Positions 17,226 to 26,231 of a DNA stretch of 31,573 nucleotides are shown piece by piece. Below the pieces are notes generated by a model that was not told the DNA's origin, did no database searches, and worked only from the letters and a program-made list of their open reading frames with translations. Positions within the stretch are counted from its first letter, which is position 1. Each line of letters opens with the position of its first letter. A program made the translations under genes and the position numbers. Source of the DNA: Betaproteobacteria bacterium (GTDB lineage Bacteria; Pseudomonadota; Gammaproteobacteria; Burkholderiales; Burkholderiaceae_C); contig JANXLW010000392.1 of NCBI GenBank assembly GCA_025354965.1, positions 1 to 31,573 on the forward strand. Reading direction: 5' to 3'.

Positions 17226-17501
17226 TTACAGTAGTCGTTCAAAGTAGCTGTGCCAAATTTCTCGCGCCGTATCGATCGGACTGTCCAGCAGATTTCGGCG
17301 TCGGTTCTGGTCATAAGCCTGGCGTTTGGCGGCATCCGAAAGCACTTCGTAAGCCGCTTGCACTGTCTGAAAGCGCCTGGGCGCGTCAACGGCGGAATTT
17401 CGGTCCGGGTGATGCAACGCCGCCTGTCGGCGGAACGCCTTTTTGATTTCGGCAAGGGTTGCAGAGCTGCTAACTCCAAGGGTCGCATAGTGATCTGTCA
17501 T
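17226..17501 (-). CDS. Short J-domain protein (DnaJ-like co-chaperone)
   Basis: A 91-residue protein that is almost only a J domain: HYATLGVSSSATLAEIKKAF (helix I-II), the HPD motif at 31-33, then FQTVQAAYEVLSDAAKRQAYD (helix III-IV). HPD stimulates the ATPase of an Hsp70. There is no Gly/Phe region, zinc finger or substrate-binding domain, so it is not a housekeeping DnaJ. It would have to bring DnaK to a specific partner, most simply one of the three proteins encoded after it. It begins 100 bases after the hybrid kinase stop, so it may have its own promoter. Confidence 0.85.
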   Translation of the reverse strand: MTDHYATLGVSSSATLAEIKKAFRRQAALHHPDRNSAVDAPRRFQTVQAAYEVLSDAAKRQAYDQNRRRNLLDSPIDTAREIWHSYFERLL

Positions 17502-17601
17502 GCGTGCTTTGGTGCCTGGTCTGGTCAGGCTTCCTGACGGATTCAAAAAACGGTAGAAGGCAGTGATTATGCCCGGCCATGGATCGCTCGGTGCCGACGC
17601 T

Positions 17602-20600
17602 TCAAGATTCACCCGGCTGACGGATTGAGCACAGGGTTTGCAGGGCGGCTTCAAAGTCGAACTGTTTGAGTTGGCGCGCCAGTTCGTCGCCGGCCTGGCC
17701 CAAGGTGGCGTGCAGCAATTTGTCATGCTGCTGAAAGAGGGAGATTGCCGCGGTATCGCTCTGCGCCAGCAGTGTTTCAAGCGCGCTCAACACTGCTTGC
17801 AAGGCTGCGGCATCTGCTTTCATGGGTTGAATCGACAGGTCCGCGGCCAGTGTCTCCGGCAAGCATACCGGCCCGCCTGCGCTTGCCTGCGCCGCAGTTG
17901 TGGTGGAAGGCAACCATTTCAGCAGTGCCGCATAAAGCAGGGCTGGCTCCACTGGTTTGGCGACAAAGTCGTTCATGCCGGCATCGACGCAGGCGCGTCT
18001 GCCCTCTGCAAAGACGTTTGCGCTCATGGCCAGAATAGGCCTGCTGTGCCAACCCGGCAAGGCCCGAATAATGCGGGTTGCATCCAGCCCATCGATGTGC
18101 GGCATCTGAATGTCCATCAGGATCAGGTCATAGGCTTGGTTTTGCGCCTTTTCGATCACTTGTTGACCATCGGTTGCGGTGTCCACCGTCATGCCCACGC
18201 CACGCAGCAACTCCATGGCAACTTCGCGATTGAGGAGATTGTTTTCCGCCAACAAAATCCGCTCTCCGCCACGGCGCAGCAGCAAAGTGGTCTCGGCATT
18301 TACCTCTTCGGCTGTCGGCGCGGCAAGTTCGTTCGGCGTCGGCCCTTGGCCGCGCCGCAGCCAAGCACTGAACCAGAACGTGCTGCCAACACCGGGCGCG
18401 CTGTCAACGCCGACTTCTCCACCCATCATGTTTGCCAGTCGCCGAGTGATCGAGAGCCCCAGGCCGGTGCCGCCATACTTGCGCGTGGTTGAGCTGTCGG
18501 CTTGCTTGAAAGTTTGAAATAGACGCTCCAACTGATCGGAATCGATGCCGATGCCACTGTCCTGCACTTCGAAGCGCAGCAGCAATTCGGAATCGCGTTC
18601 CTGCAGCAGCTTGGCACGCATTGCAATGAATCCCGTTTCGGTGAATTTGACCGCATTGCCGGCATAGTTGAGCAGGGCCTGGCGCAGCCGCGTGGGGTCA
18701 CCACGCAGCCATTCGGGAACAACAACCGGATCAAGTTCGATTTCGATTTTCAGATCTTTTTCGCGCGCCGACTCTGTGATGATGGCGGCAACGTGGTCGA
18801 AGATGGCAGACAAGGAAAAGTCGATGTTTTCCAGTTGTAGTTGGCCGGCCTCGATCTTGGACAGGTCCAGAACATCGTTGATGATCGCCAGCAGATGCCG
18901 ACCCGCGCTGTCAATTTTGTTCAACCTCGTTAGTTGCTCTGTGCTGGCCCCGGAGCGCCGCAACAAATGGGTGACGCCGATGATGGCATTCATCGGTGTG
19001 CGGATTTCATGGCTCATATTCGCCAGAAAATCACTCTTGGCCCGGTTCGCGGCTTCGGCCTGTTGGCGCGCCGCATTCAATTCCGCCGTGCGGCTGGTGA
19101 CCAGTTCTTCCAAGTGATGTCGGTAACGATCCAGTTCATCGCCCAACTGTTTTTTCTCGGTAATGTCTTCTTTCACGGCAACGTAGTGCGTGATGCGGCC
19201 GTCGGGCTGGCGCAGCGGGTTGATGATGGCGAATTCCACGTACTGACTGCCGTTCCTTTTTTGATTGTGAAACTCGCCCTTCCAGGTTTGGCCCTGGCTC
19301 AGCGCAGCCCACATGGCGGTGTAGGTTTCAGGTTGCGTCTTGCCCGATTGCAGTATGCGCGGGTTTTTTCCGATGACTTCCTCGCGGCTGAAGCCAGTGG
19401 TCTGGACGAAGGCATCGTTGACGTACTCGATCAGCCCATCTGCGCTGGTGATGACAATGCTTTCAGGGCTTTGGTGCAACGCCTGTGAAAGTTTGCGCAA
19501 CTGCTCCTCGGCCGCCTTGCGTTGCGTGACATCAATGTCGACGCAAAACATTTCTGGCTCCTGTCCCGGCACCTGAACATAGGCGTGGCTTGAAATGACA
19601 TCGACCCGTGTGCCATTCTTGCGCATCAGCGAGAGTTCTTCGGTTGGCATCGGCTGCCCGGTCTGGAACATTTGCGCCACCGCTTGCTGCACGCCGTTGC
19701 GCATTTCGGCTGGAATGATGAGATCGAGCAGATTGCGTCCAATCGCTTCTTGCTCGCTATAGCCATAAAGTCGCTCGGATGCCTGATTCCAGTAATGCGT
19801 CATTCCGGTTGGCCCATAGCCTTGCACCGAGACAAATGGAATTCCCTGTAACAGGTTACGAAAGCGCGTCTCGCTGGCCTGCAATGCCCTTTTCAATTGA
19901 TTTCGTGCGCTGATGTCACGCACTATGAATATCAGGCGTGCGGGCTTTCCGGCGGTGTCACGGATGCACTCGGCGTTGATTTCGATATCGAAGGTGCTGC
20001 CGTCACGGCGCAGCGCGAGGTATTCACCCGGCCCTGTCAAGGTGCCCTGGAACACGCGTGCCACATGTTCCGCGGCGCGCTGTCGGTCTTGCGGCACAGT
20101 GAAGCTGCTGATCAGCTTGCCCTTGATTTCGTTGTCACTTTCGAAACCGAACATTTTCAAACTCATCGGCGAGACCATCAGGATTCGCCCAGCCAGATTG
20201 GTGATCGTGATGGCGTCGGGTGAGGCATTGAGGATAGAACGGTAGCGCGCCTCACTGTCGCGCAAGGCCGCTTCTGCCGCTTGGCGCGCGGCTTCGCGCG
20301 CCATACCGTCCAGCGCAAAGCTGATGTTGGTCGCCATCTCCAATAGTAGATGGCGTACGTCTTCGTCAAAAGCATTTGCCTTTGCAGCGTAAAGGGTGAG
20401 GGCACCGAAGGTCTTGCCATCGCAATTTAAAGGCAGCGATGCCGAGGCACCCCAGCCGGCACGTGCGCCGTGCGCGTGCCAGGGCGCAGTGCGTGGATCC
20501 AGCTGAAAATTCTGACACCAGTAGGGCTGCTTGTCGCGAATTGCACTACCGGTTGGCCCCAGGCCAAGCGGATCTTTTGCATCCACCGAAAAGGTGACGT

Positions 20601-22362
20601 CCTTCAGATAGGCAATGCCAGCGCCATAGGCTGCAACTGGTCGAACCTGTTGCGTAGCCGCATCGACGCGCCCAATCCAGGCCATCGTCATGCCGCCAAC
20701 CTGCACCGTGTCACGACAAACCTGCGTGAACAATGCGGCCGTACTGTCGCAATGCACGATGGCGTCGTTGCAACGGCTCAAGGCAGCGTAAAGCTGTGAG
20801 ATGCGCTGGACTTTGGCCTCAATCTGCCTGCGTTTGGTAACGTCATGCGCTACCGTAAGAATAGCCGCCGCACCAGCGTAGACCACCGGCGCACTCTGTA
20901 CTTCCAGGTCAATCTCGGTGCCGTCGAGCTTGCGGTAGGTTTCATCGGCTACTGCCAGGCTGACTCCTTCGCTGGTCAACTTCTGGACGCGCTGATGCAT
21001 CAAGGGGTGAAAGTCGGGTCGCGCCAGATCGAGCACCGAACGACCCATCAACTCTTGCGCATTGTCGGCGCCAAACATTTTGACAAGGGCCGGATTGACG
21101 TACAACAATTTCAGGTCACGGTGCACGGCGACACCTTCCGGCAACAACTCCACGAGAGTGCGGTAGCGGCTTTCGCTTTGCTGCAAGGCGGTTTCGTGTC
21201 GCCCCAGTGTTTCCAGCAGGGCATTGAAGCCGCCGATGAGCTGGCCGATTTCATCGGATCGGGCAATCGGCAGCGCTTGCACCTCCTGACGGCTGCGGGA
21301 CCACTCCTTCAACGCGCTGGTGGCGGTCAGCATGGGCGCCAGCAGTTGTCGCAACCACCACCAGGTCAGCGTCCCCGCCAACAGGGTCAGCAGCGCAGTT
21401 GCCAGGGCGATACGCAGCTGCATGGCGTGAACTGATGCGAAGGCTTCGGCGGTGGGTAGTACGGCCGCCACGTACCAACCGGCCGATGGAATGCTCTTGG
21501 CCGAGGCAAGTACCTCCACACCCTGTGGGTTACGGAAAATATCGGAGCCTTGGTAGCCCTGAATGAAACGGTCAAGAGCCGGGTTGACCCCTGGCGCAGG
21601 TAGCGTTTCCAAAATGCGGCTCTTGTCGCTGGCCGTGACCACGATTCGGGACTGTGGCGCGATCAGCAAGTAGCCGCCGGTTTTGCCGTAACGGTTTGCC
21701 GTTACCTGGTCCAGAAAATTTGGCTTGCGCAGGTCGGTGACCCCCACCAGCACGCCGATCACCTTGCCTTGTCCGTCCCGAATCGGCATAGCCATCGAGA
21801 ACACCGGCGACTTCAGCACGGCACCGACGAACGGTTTGCTGATGGCCGGCCTGCCTTCCTTGAGCGCCGCTGCCACGTGGTCTCGCTGCAGGTAGTTGAG
21901 GCCAATCCGCTCGACTGGCAGCGGCAGCGAAGCGATGGCCGTACCATCCGCCGTTGCGACGAAGGTGCCGGCATTGAACAGACCTTGAAAAGACGGGCGT
22001 TCCTGCAGGAAGATTTGGAGTCTGGCAGGCTGCTGCAACAGGTCTGGGCTGATTTGCCCAGCAAGCGCTTTGAGCGCAACCAAACGGTCGTCAAAATCGA
22101 AATTTACCTGCGACGCCAACAGTGACGCCGTTGAAAGCTGCTGCTCGCCCAACTGGTGCTGCATGTCCTCCCGCAACGTCTGGCTGGTGTAGAAAGTCAG
22201 TGACCAGACGCTGATCAAAAAAATGACCAGCACGCCCAGCGTGATTCGGGTTTTCAGAGAACCCCAGTGAAAGATTTCACGCGCTTTGCCGGAAAGCGAA
22301 ATGTCGCTGACCCCCGACATCTGCGGGTCCGCGGCTGGCAACTGGCTGTCACCAGCATTCAT
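17602..22362 (-). CDS. Large hybrid sensor histidine kinase (dCache-HAMP-PAS-GAF-PAS3-HK-REC)
   Basis: A 1586-residue membrane sensor. Membrane spans at about 38-58 and 315-337 enclose a periplasmic double-Cache sensor; a HAMP-like segment follows (about 340-390). Then PAS (395-515), GAF (525-690), three PAS domains (700-1075), a coiled coil, HisKA with NMSHEIRTP (phospho-acceptor H1118), and HATPase with N box NYAGNAVKFTE and G boxes DSGIGI and GGTGLGL. The receiver (1368-1475) keeps D1417 and K1469, but its acidic pair reads AENN (N1374 in place of Asp). The C-terminal 75 residues resemble an Hpt-like helical module but lack the phosphorylatable His. It overlaps the HD-GYP gene by four bases (ATGA), so the two probably form one signalling pair. 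Confidence 0.88.
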   Translation of the reverse strand: MNAGDSQLPAADPQMSGVSDISLSGKAREIFHWGSLKTRITLGVLVIFLISVWSLTFYTSQTLREDMQHQLGEQQLSTASLLASQVNFDFDDRLVALKALAGQISPDLLQQPARLQIFLQERPSFQGLFNAGTFVATADGTAIASLPLPVERIGLNYLQRDHVAAALKEGRPAISKPFVGAVLKSPVFSMAMPIRDGQGKVIGVLVGVTDLRKPNFLDQVTANRYGKTGGYLLIAPQSRIVVTASDKSRILETLPAPGVNPALDRFIQGYQGSDIFRNPQGVEVLASAKSIPSAGWYVAAVLPTAEAFASVHAMQLRIALATALLTLLAGTLTWWWLRQLLAPMLTATSALKEWSRSRQEVQALPIARSDEIGQLIGGFNALLETLGRHETALQQSESRYRTLVELLPEGVAVHRDLKLLYVNPALVKMFGADNAQELMGRSVLDLARPDFHPLMHQRVQKLTSEGVSLAVADETYRKLDGTEIDLEVQSAPVVYAGAAAILTVAHDVTKRRQIEAKVQRISQLYAALSRCNDAIVHCDSTAALFTQVCRDTVQVGGMTMAWIGRVDAATQQVRPVAAYGAGIAYLKDVTFSVDAKDPLGLGPTGSAIRDKQPYWCQNFQLDPRTAPWHAHGARAGWGASASLPLNCDGKTFGALTLYAAKANAFDEDVRHLLLEMATNISFALDGMAREAARQAAEAALRDSEARYRSILNASPDAITITNLAGRILMVSPMSLKMFGFESDNEIKGKLISSFTVPQDRQRAAEHVARVFQGTLTGPGEYLALRRDGSTFDIEINAECIRDTAGKPARLIFIVRDISARNQLKRALQASETRFRNLLQGIPFVSVQGYGPTGMTHYWNQASERLYGYSEQEAIGRNLLDLIIPAEMRNGVQQAVAQMFQTGQPMPTEELSLMRKNGTRVDVISSHAYVQVPGQEPEMFCVDIDVTQRKAAEEQLRKLSQALHQSPESIVITSADGLIEYVNDAFVQTTGFSREEVIGKNPRILQSGKTQPETYTAMWAALSQGQTWKGEFHNQKRNGSQYVEFAIINPLRQPDGRITHYVAVKEDITEKKQLGDELDRYRHHLEELVTSRTAELNAARQQAEAANRAKSDFLANMSHEIRTPMNAIIGVTHLLRRSGASTEQLTRLNKIDSAGRHLLAIINDVLDLSKIEAGQLQLENIDFSLSAIFDHVAAIITESAREKDLKIEIELDPVVVPEWLRGDPTRLRQALLNYAGNAVKFTETGFIAMRAKLLQERDSELLLRFEVQDSGIGIDSDQLERLFQTFKQADSSTTRKYGGTGLGLSITRRLANMMGGEVGVDSAPGVGSTFWFSAWLRRGQGPTPNELAAPTAEEVNAETTLLLRRGGERILLAENNLLNREVAMELLRGVGMTVDTATDGQQVIEKAQNQAYDLILMDIQMPHIDGLDATRIIRALPGWHSRPILAMSANVFAEGRRACVDAGMNDFVAKPVEPALLYAALLKWLPSTTTAAQASAGGPVCLPETLAADLSIQPMKADAAALQAVLSALETLLAQSDTAAISLFQQHDKLLHATLGQAGDELARQLKQFDFEAALQTLCSIRQPGES

Positions 22363-23492
22363 TGGGCTACCGGTGCAAGCTCAGGCGGCACTGACAACGG
22401 GTCTGGGTCCCGGCTTTGCTGGGCAATGCGGACGAAATTTGCGAAACCGGCCAGGAAGGCATCTGCGACGTCCGGATCAAAGTGTTTGCCATGCCTCTTG
22501 GCAATGATGTTGCGGGCTTGTGCATAGGACAGAGCAGTCTTGTAGACGCGTGCCGAAATCAGGGAGTCGAACACATCGGCCACTGCCATCAGGCGCGCTG
22601 ATACCGGAATGGCGTCACCGGCCAATCCATCCGGATAGCCGCTGCCGTCCCACTTTTCGTGATGCCAGTGGGCAATTTCCTTGGCTACCGAAAGAAACTC
22701 CAGCGGCATCTTGATGTCACGCTCCGCCTGTTCGATCGCATCGCTGCCGAGTTTGGCATGGGTTTGCATGATGGCCCACTCGTTGGGCGTTAGCTCGCCA
22801 GGCTTGAGCAGGATGGTATCGGCAATTCCGACCTTTCCAATGTCATGCAGCGGCGCTGAGCGCACCAGTAGATCGATATAGCGTTGGGTCAGCGTGGCTG
22901 CGAAGCGCGGATGTTGGCGCAAGCTGAGCGCCAGCAGTTGCACGTAGGCTTGGGTGCGCCGGAGGTGATTGCCGGTTTCCGGGTCACGTATTTCAGCCAA
23001 ATGCGCCAATGCCCGGATGCTGACACGCTGGGTAAGGTCGTTCTCGGTCATGCGTCGGCTCACCTCGGCCTCCAGCACTGCGTTCTGGCTTTTCATCCAT
23101 TCGCGTGCTTGCCTGGCTTCAAGTTGGTTGCGCGCGCGGGCCAGCACCACCGCCGGTCTGATGGGCTTGGTAATGTAGTCGGCAGCGCCGAGCAAGAGAC
23201 CGCGTTCCTCGCTTTCTGCATCTGCCAAGGCGGTGAGAAAAATCACCGGGATATCACGGGTAGCTGGGTTGTCGCGCAGTCGTGCCAGCACCGCATAGCC
23301 ATCCATGCCTGGCATCATGACATCCAGCAGGATCAGGTCGGGCGATGGCAAGCTGTTGGCGATGCGCACAGCAAGATCGCCCGAAGTGGCGGCCAACACT
23401 CGATAGTGGGGACGCAGCAGTTCACTCAGAACATGCAAATTCTCGGCATAGTCGTCGACGATAAGAATGGTTGCGCTGGTTGCGGTCATCAT
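22359..23492 (-). CDS. Response regulator with HD-GYP domain (cyclic di-GMP phosphodiesterase)
   Basis: A 377-residue RpfG-like regulator. The receiver (8-125) has DD in IVDDYAEN, the phospho-acceptor D57 in LILLDVMMPGMDG and K109 in ITKP. The HD-GYP domain (155-345) shows HDIGKVGI (H216, D217) and HHEKWDGSGYPDGL (277-290), the full metal and GYP signature, so cyclic di-GMP hydrolysis is likely. It is translationally coupled to the hybrid kinase that follows, which is the obvious phospho-donor. First gene of that pair, after a 173-base gap from hemH. Confidence 0.9.
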   Translation of the reverse strand: MMTATSATILIVDDYAENLHVLSELLRPHYRVLAATSGDLAVRIANSLPSPDLILLDVMMPGMDGYAVLARLRDNPATRDIPVIFLTALADAESEERGLLLGAADYITKPIRPAVVLARARNQLEARQAREWMKSQNAVLEAEVSRRMTENDLTQRVSIRALAHLAEIRDPETGNHLRRTQAYVQLLALSLRQHPRFAATLTQRYIDLLVRSAPLHDIGKVGIADTILLKPGELTPNEWAIMQTHAKLGSDAIEQAERDIKMPLEFLSVAKEIAHWHHEKWDGSGYPDGLAGDAIPVSARLMAVADVFDSLISARVYKTALSYAQARNIIAKRHGKHFDPDVADAFLAGFANFVRIAQQSRDPDPLSVPPELAPVAQ

Positions 23493-23554
23493 TTGTTCCC
23501 AAGCGGTCGAGCCTGGATCTAGCTACCGGCTTTCGCATATCGGTGCCGTCCGAG

Positions 23555-23587
23555 GTGGATGAGTACTGCCCCCTTCTCGTCATCCAC
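23555..23587. repeat. Long inverted repeat between hemH and the HD-GYP gene
   Basis: GTGGATGA and TCATCCAC pair perfectly around 17 bases. On the plus strand it is followed by GC and seven A, and the adjoining TGGACTTGACCCCT stretch has the look of REP-type repeats. It is a candidate mobile or dispersed element, or a weak transcription barrier after hemH. No copy elsewhere in the window was seen. Confidence 0.35.
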
Positions 23588-23628
23588 GCAAAAAAATGGA
23601 CTTGACCCCTGAAAAATATGCATAAGTA

Positions 23629-23645
23629 GCTATCGAAAATATAGC
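23629..23645. repeat. Short AT-rich dyad downstream of hemH
   Basis: GCTAT and ATAGC flank seven bases, 21 bases beyond the hemH stop. Similar TAGCTAT...ATAGC elements are scattered between genes in Polaromonas and Rhodoferax as I recall, so this is probably a dispersed repeat. It is too weak to call a terminator. Confidence 0.3.
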
Positions 23646-23665
23646 GTTTGAATTTTACCGCTAGC

Positions 23666-24775
23666 CTATTGTGTGGCGCCCAGCGCAAGGGCGGCGGCAC
23701 GTGACACCGCCAACGCCTGTTGCTGGGGTGCAACATGGGTCGGCCAACCGGAGAGATGGAGCTGAGTTAACTCACACAAAGCGGTTATCCACTCTGGATC
23801 GTCGTTCAGACAGGAGATGTAGTGAAACTCCTTGCCGCCCGCCTTCAAGAACGCAGCGCGCCCCTCCATATCGATTTCTTCCAGTGTCTCCAGACAGTCG
23901 CTGGTAAAGGCCGGGCAGACTAGGTCGACCCGGTGGACTCCGGTTTGCCCCATTGCGATCAAGGTCGGTTCAGTATAGGGTTGCAGCCACTTGGCGCGAC
24001 CCAGGCGCGATTGAAAAGTTACTTTGAACTGCTGTTGCGCCAGGCCCAGTTGTTCGGCAAGCAAACGCGCGGTCTTCAAGCATTCGCAGTGGTACGGGTC
24101 GCCCAGCAGCAGCGTGCGCTGCGGGACGCCATGAAAACTCATGACCAACTGATCTGGTCGACCATGAATCTTCCAATAGCGACGGACCTTGCTTGCCAGC
24201 GCGACAATATAGTTCGGGTCATCGTGGTAATGATTGACAAAGCGCAGTTCGGGAATATTTCGCACGGTACCGGCCCAAGCATAGACGGCATCAAACAGGC
24301 TGGCTGTGGTGGTCGCCGAATATTGGGGATAGGCCGGCAGGATGAGTACGCGAGTGGTTCCCTCCGCTTTGAGCAGGTCGAGTTGCGAGGCAATGGAAGT
24401 GCTGCCATAGCGCATGGCATAGCGGACCTGCACAAAATGGCCGCGCTGCGCCAACCAGCCTTGCAGCAGCTTGGCCTGCTTCTCGGTCCAGACTTTCAAC
24501 GGTGAGCCTGCAGCACTCCAGATGCTGGCGTATTTGGCAGCTGATTTGGCAGGCCGAAAGCGCAGGATGACGCCGTGCAAAATCAGCAACCAGACTAGCC
24601 GTGGAATTTCGACGACACGCGGATCACTTAAAAACTCCCGCAGGAAGCGTCGCACAGCGGCCGTGCTGGGCGTGTCAGGTGTGCCAAGGTTGCAATACAG
24701 TACTGCAGTGCGCGGCACCTGACCATGGTTGAACTGTGGTTCCTCGGCGTAGCGCCCGGACTTGAAAGAGGTCAT
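23666..24775 (-). CDS. hemH: Ferrochelatase
   Basis: Last step of haem synthesis: inserts Fe2+ into protoporphyrin IX. 369 residues, normal for proteobacterial enzymes. Motifs: VLYCNLGTPDTPS at the N-terminus, ILPAYPQYSATTTASLFDAV, the catalytic His in MSFHGVP (H215), SRLGRAKWLQPYTEPTL, and CPAFTSDCLETLEEI with the conserved Glu (E296). It starts 42 bases after hpnE on the same strand and may be cotranscribed with the squalene genes, although the pathways are unrelated. There is no obvious Shine-Dalgarno before the ATG. Confidence 0.95.
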   Translation of the reverse strand: MTSFKSGRYAEEPQFNHGQVPRTAVLYCNLGTPDTPSTAAVRRFLREFLSDPRVVEIPRLVWLLILHGVILRFRPAKSAAKYASIWSAAGSPLKVWTEKQAKLLQGWLAQRGHFVQVRYAMRYGSTSIASQLDLLKAEGTTRVLILPAYPQYSATTTASLFDAVYAWAGTVRNIPELRFVNHYHDDPNYIVALASKVRRYWKIHGRPDQLVMSFHGVPQRTLLLGDPYHCECLKTARLLAEQLGLAQQQFKVTFQSRLGRAKWLQPYTEPTLIAMGQTGVHRVDLVCPAFTSDCLETLEEIDMEGRAAFLKAGGKEFHYISCLNDDPEWITALCELTQLHLSGWPTHVAPQQQALAVSRAAALALGATQ

Positions 24776-24817
24776 GTGATCAGAGTGAGTTTTAAAATGT
24801 TAGAGCAGAAGTGCCAG

Positions 24818-26149
24818 TCAGTGCGCATCATAAACGTCCAGCAAGCCAGTCTTGATGGCCGCTACGGCGCTGCGCACTGCACCCTCCAGAGTGGCCGGGT
24901 AGGGGCCGGCCACATAGTCACCGCAGGCCAGCAAGCCGGGTGCAATTTGCTGCAACGGGCGTTGCAGTCCGGGTCTACAGGCAAAGGTGGCACGCTTCTC
25001 CACAACGGTTTGAACTGCTTGCAGCGTGAGGCCCAGTTGCATTTGAGCTTGCCGGATGACCTGTGCCTGCAGCGCTTCGCGGCTGTCGTTGCTGGCGCTT
25101 ACGACAAAGGCGAGCAATCCTTGCGGTCCACCCAACTGGCCACGGTCGAAGACAAACTGCGCTGGCGCCAAGCCTGAGCTTTGCCCGGTCGCGCCGCCAT
25201 TGCTGCGCAGCGCCAGCATGGGGTAGGGCAGGCCGGCATAGTTGCCCCAGGCATAAACCGTGGTGATCGCCTGAAAGGGCAGCTGGCTCGCGAAGTCGGT
25301 CCATAGTCGAATCTTGCTTGCCGGGAAGTCATTGACCAGCGGTACAGTTTTTTCCAGCGTGCTGACCGATCCGGACGCAGACATTGCCAGAATCACGATA
25401 TCAAAATCTTCGCCCTGAATTTGCCACCGCGTGCCTTGCGGCAACAATGATTCCACCCGCGTACCCAGGCGCAACTGGCCACCGTGGCGAGTCAGCCAGC
25501 GCGAAGCGGCCTGCGGAAACAGGGCGGAAAGGTCAACCCGTGGCAGCAGCAGATTGGAGCCGCCCGGTACGCCGAACAAGGCGTCTTTCAGCACGCGCAG
25601 GAACACCTGGGCGCTGGCCTGATCAGCCGGCGTATTGAGAGCCGACACGCACAGTGGCTCAATCAGTTCGGTCATGACGCGCGGGCTCAGGCGCTGGCAA
25701 AGTTGGGTCACAGTGCTGGCGGCCTCACATTGGAAGTCGCCAGCCTGCCAGCCAGCCGCTGCAAGCAGCAAGCACCACTTGTCTGCCAGACTCCAGCCGC
25801 GCGCTGACACGATACCGGCCAGTGCGTCCAGCGGTGTTGGCCAGTGCGGAAAACGCAGGCCCCGCCCGTCTGGAAACAGCAACATCATGGGCAGTCGCAT
25901 TAGCGCTACTTCGGGGTCCACGCCAACCAGACGCAGTAGCCGCAAGGATTCGCTGTAGGCACCAATCAGAATGTGCTGACCATTGTCCAGCGTCACGGGG
26001 GTTCCGTCAGGTAGTGCGCCAGTTAGAGCTCTGGCTCTCCCACCAATGACCCGGGATGCTTCAAATACCACGGTACTGTGGCCAGCCCGTGTCGACTCGA
26101 TGGCCGCCGCCAAGCCGGCCCAGCCCGCGCCGATGATGGCAATTTTCAT
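24818..26149 (-). CDS. hpnE: Hydroxysqualene dehydroxylase HpnE (FAD-dependent)
   Basis: Converts hydroxysqualene to squalene, the third step of the bacterial HpnCDE route from farnesyl diphosphate. 443 residues of the FAD amine-oxidase/phytoene-desaturase fold. The dinucleotide loop is GAGWAGL (7-13), with the ribose-binding Glu in VVFEAS (E30) and GGRAR after it. The C-terminal FAD contact is LLACGDYVAGPYPATLEGAVRSA. The order hpnC-hpnD-hpnE and the family match are clear. It starts 82 bases after the hpnD stop. Confidence 0.92.
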   Translation of the reverse strand: MKIAIIGAGWAGLAAAIESTRAGHSTVVFEASRVIGGRARALTGALPDGTPVTLDNGQHILIGAYSESLRLLRLVGVDPEVALMRLPMMLLFPDGRGLRFPHWPTPLDALAGIVSARGWSLADKWCLLLAAAGWQAGDFQCEAASTVTQLCQRLSPRVMTELIEPLCVSALNTPADQASAQVFLRVLKDALFGVPGGSNLLLPRVDLSALFPQAASRWLTRHGGQLRLGTRVESLLPQGTRWQIQGEDFDIVILAMSASGSVSTLEKTVPLVNDFPASKIRLWTDFASQLPFQAITTVYAWGNYAGLPYPMLALRSNGGATGQSSGLAPAQFVFDRGQLGGPQGLLAFVVSASNDSREALQAQVIRQAQMQLGLTLQAVQTVVEKRATFACRPGLQRPLQQIAPGLLACGDYVAGPYPATLEGAVRSAVAAIKTGLLDVYDAH

Positions 26150-26231
26150 TTATTCACGCATCGCCGCCGAGCCGGGCTGCCCCAAGCAATGCCTGGCACA
26201 ACACAGAAAGTGGCACGCGTGGCGGCCATAT

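Noticed and set aside
17524..17538. GTCAGG-N3-CCTGAC hairpin before the J-domain gene
   Set aside because: Only six-base arms; the adjacent homopolymer precedes it on the minus strand, so it is not a terminator, and nothing else supports an operator.
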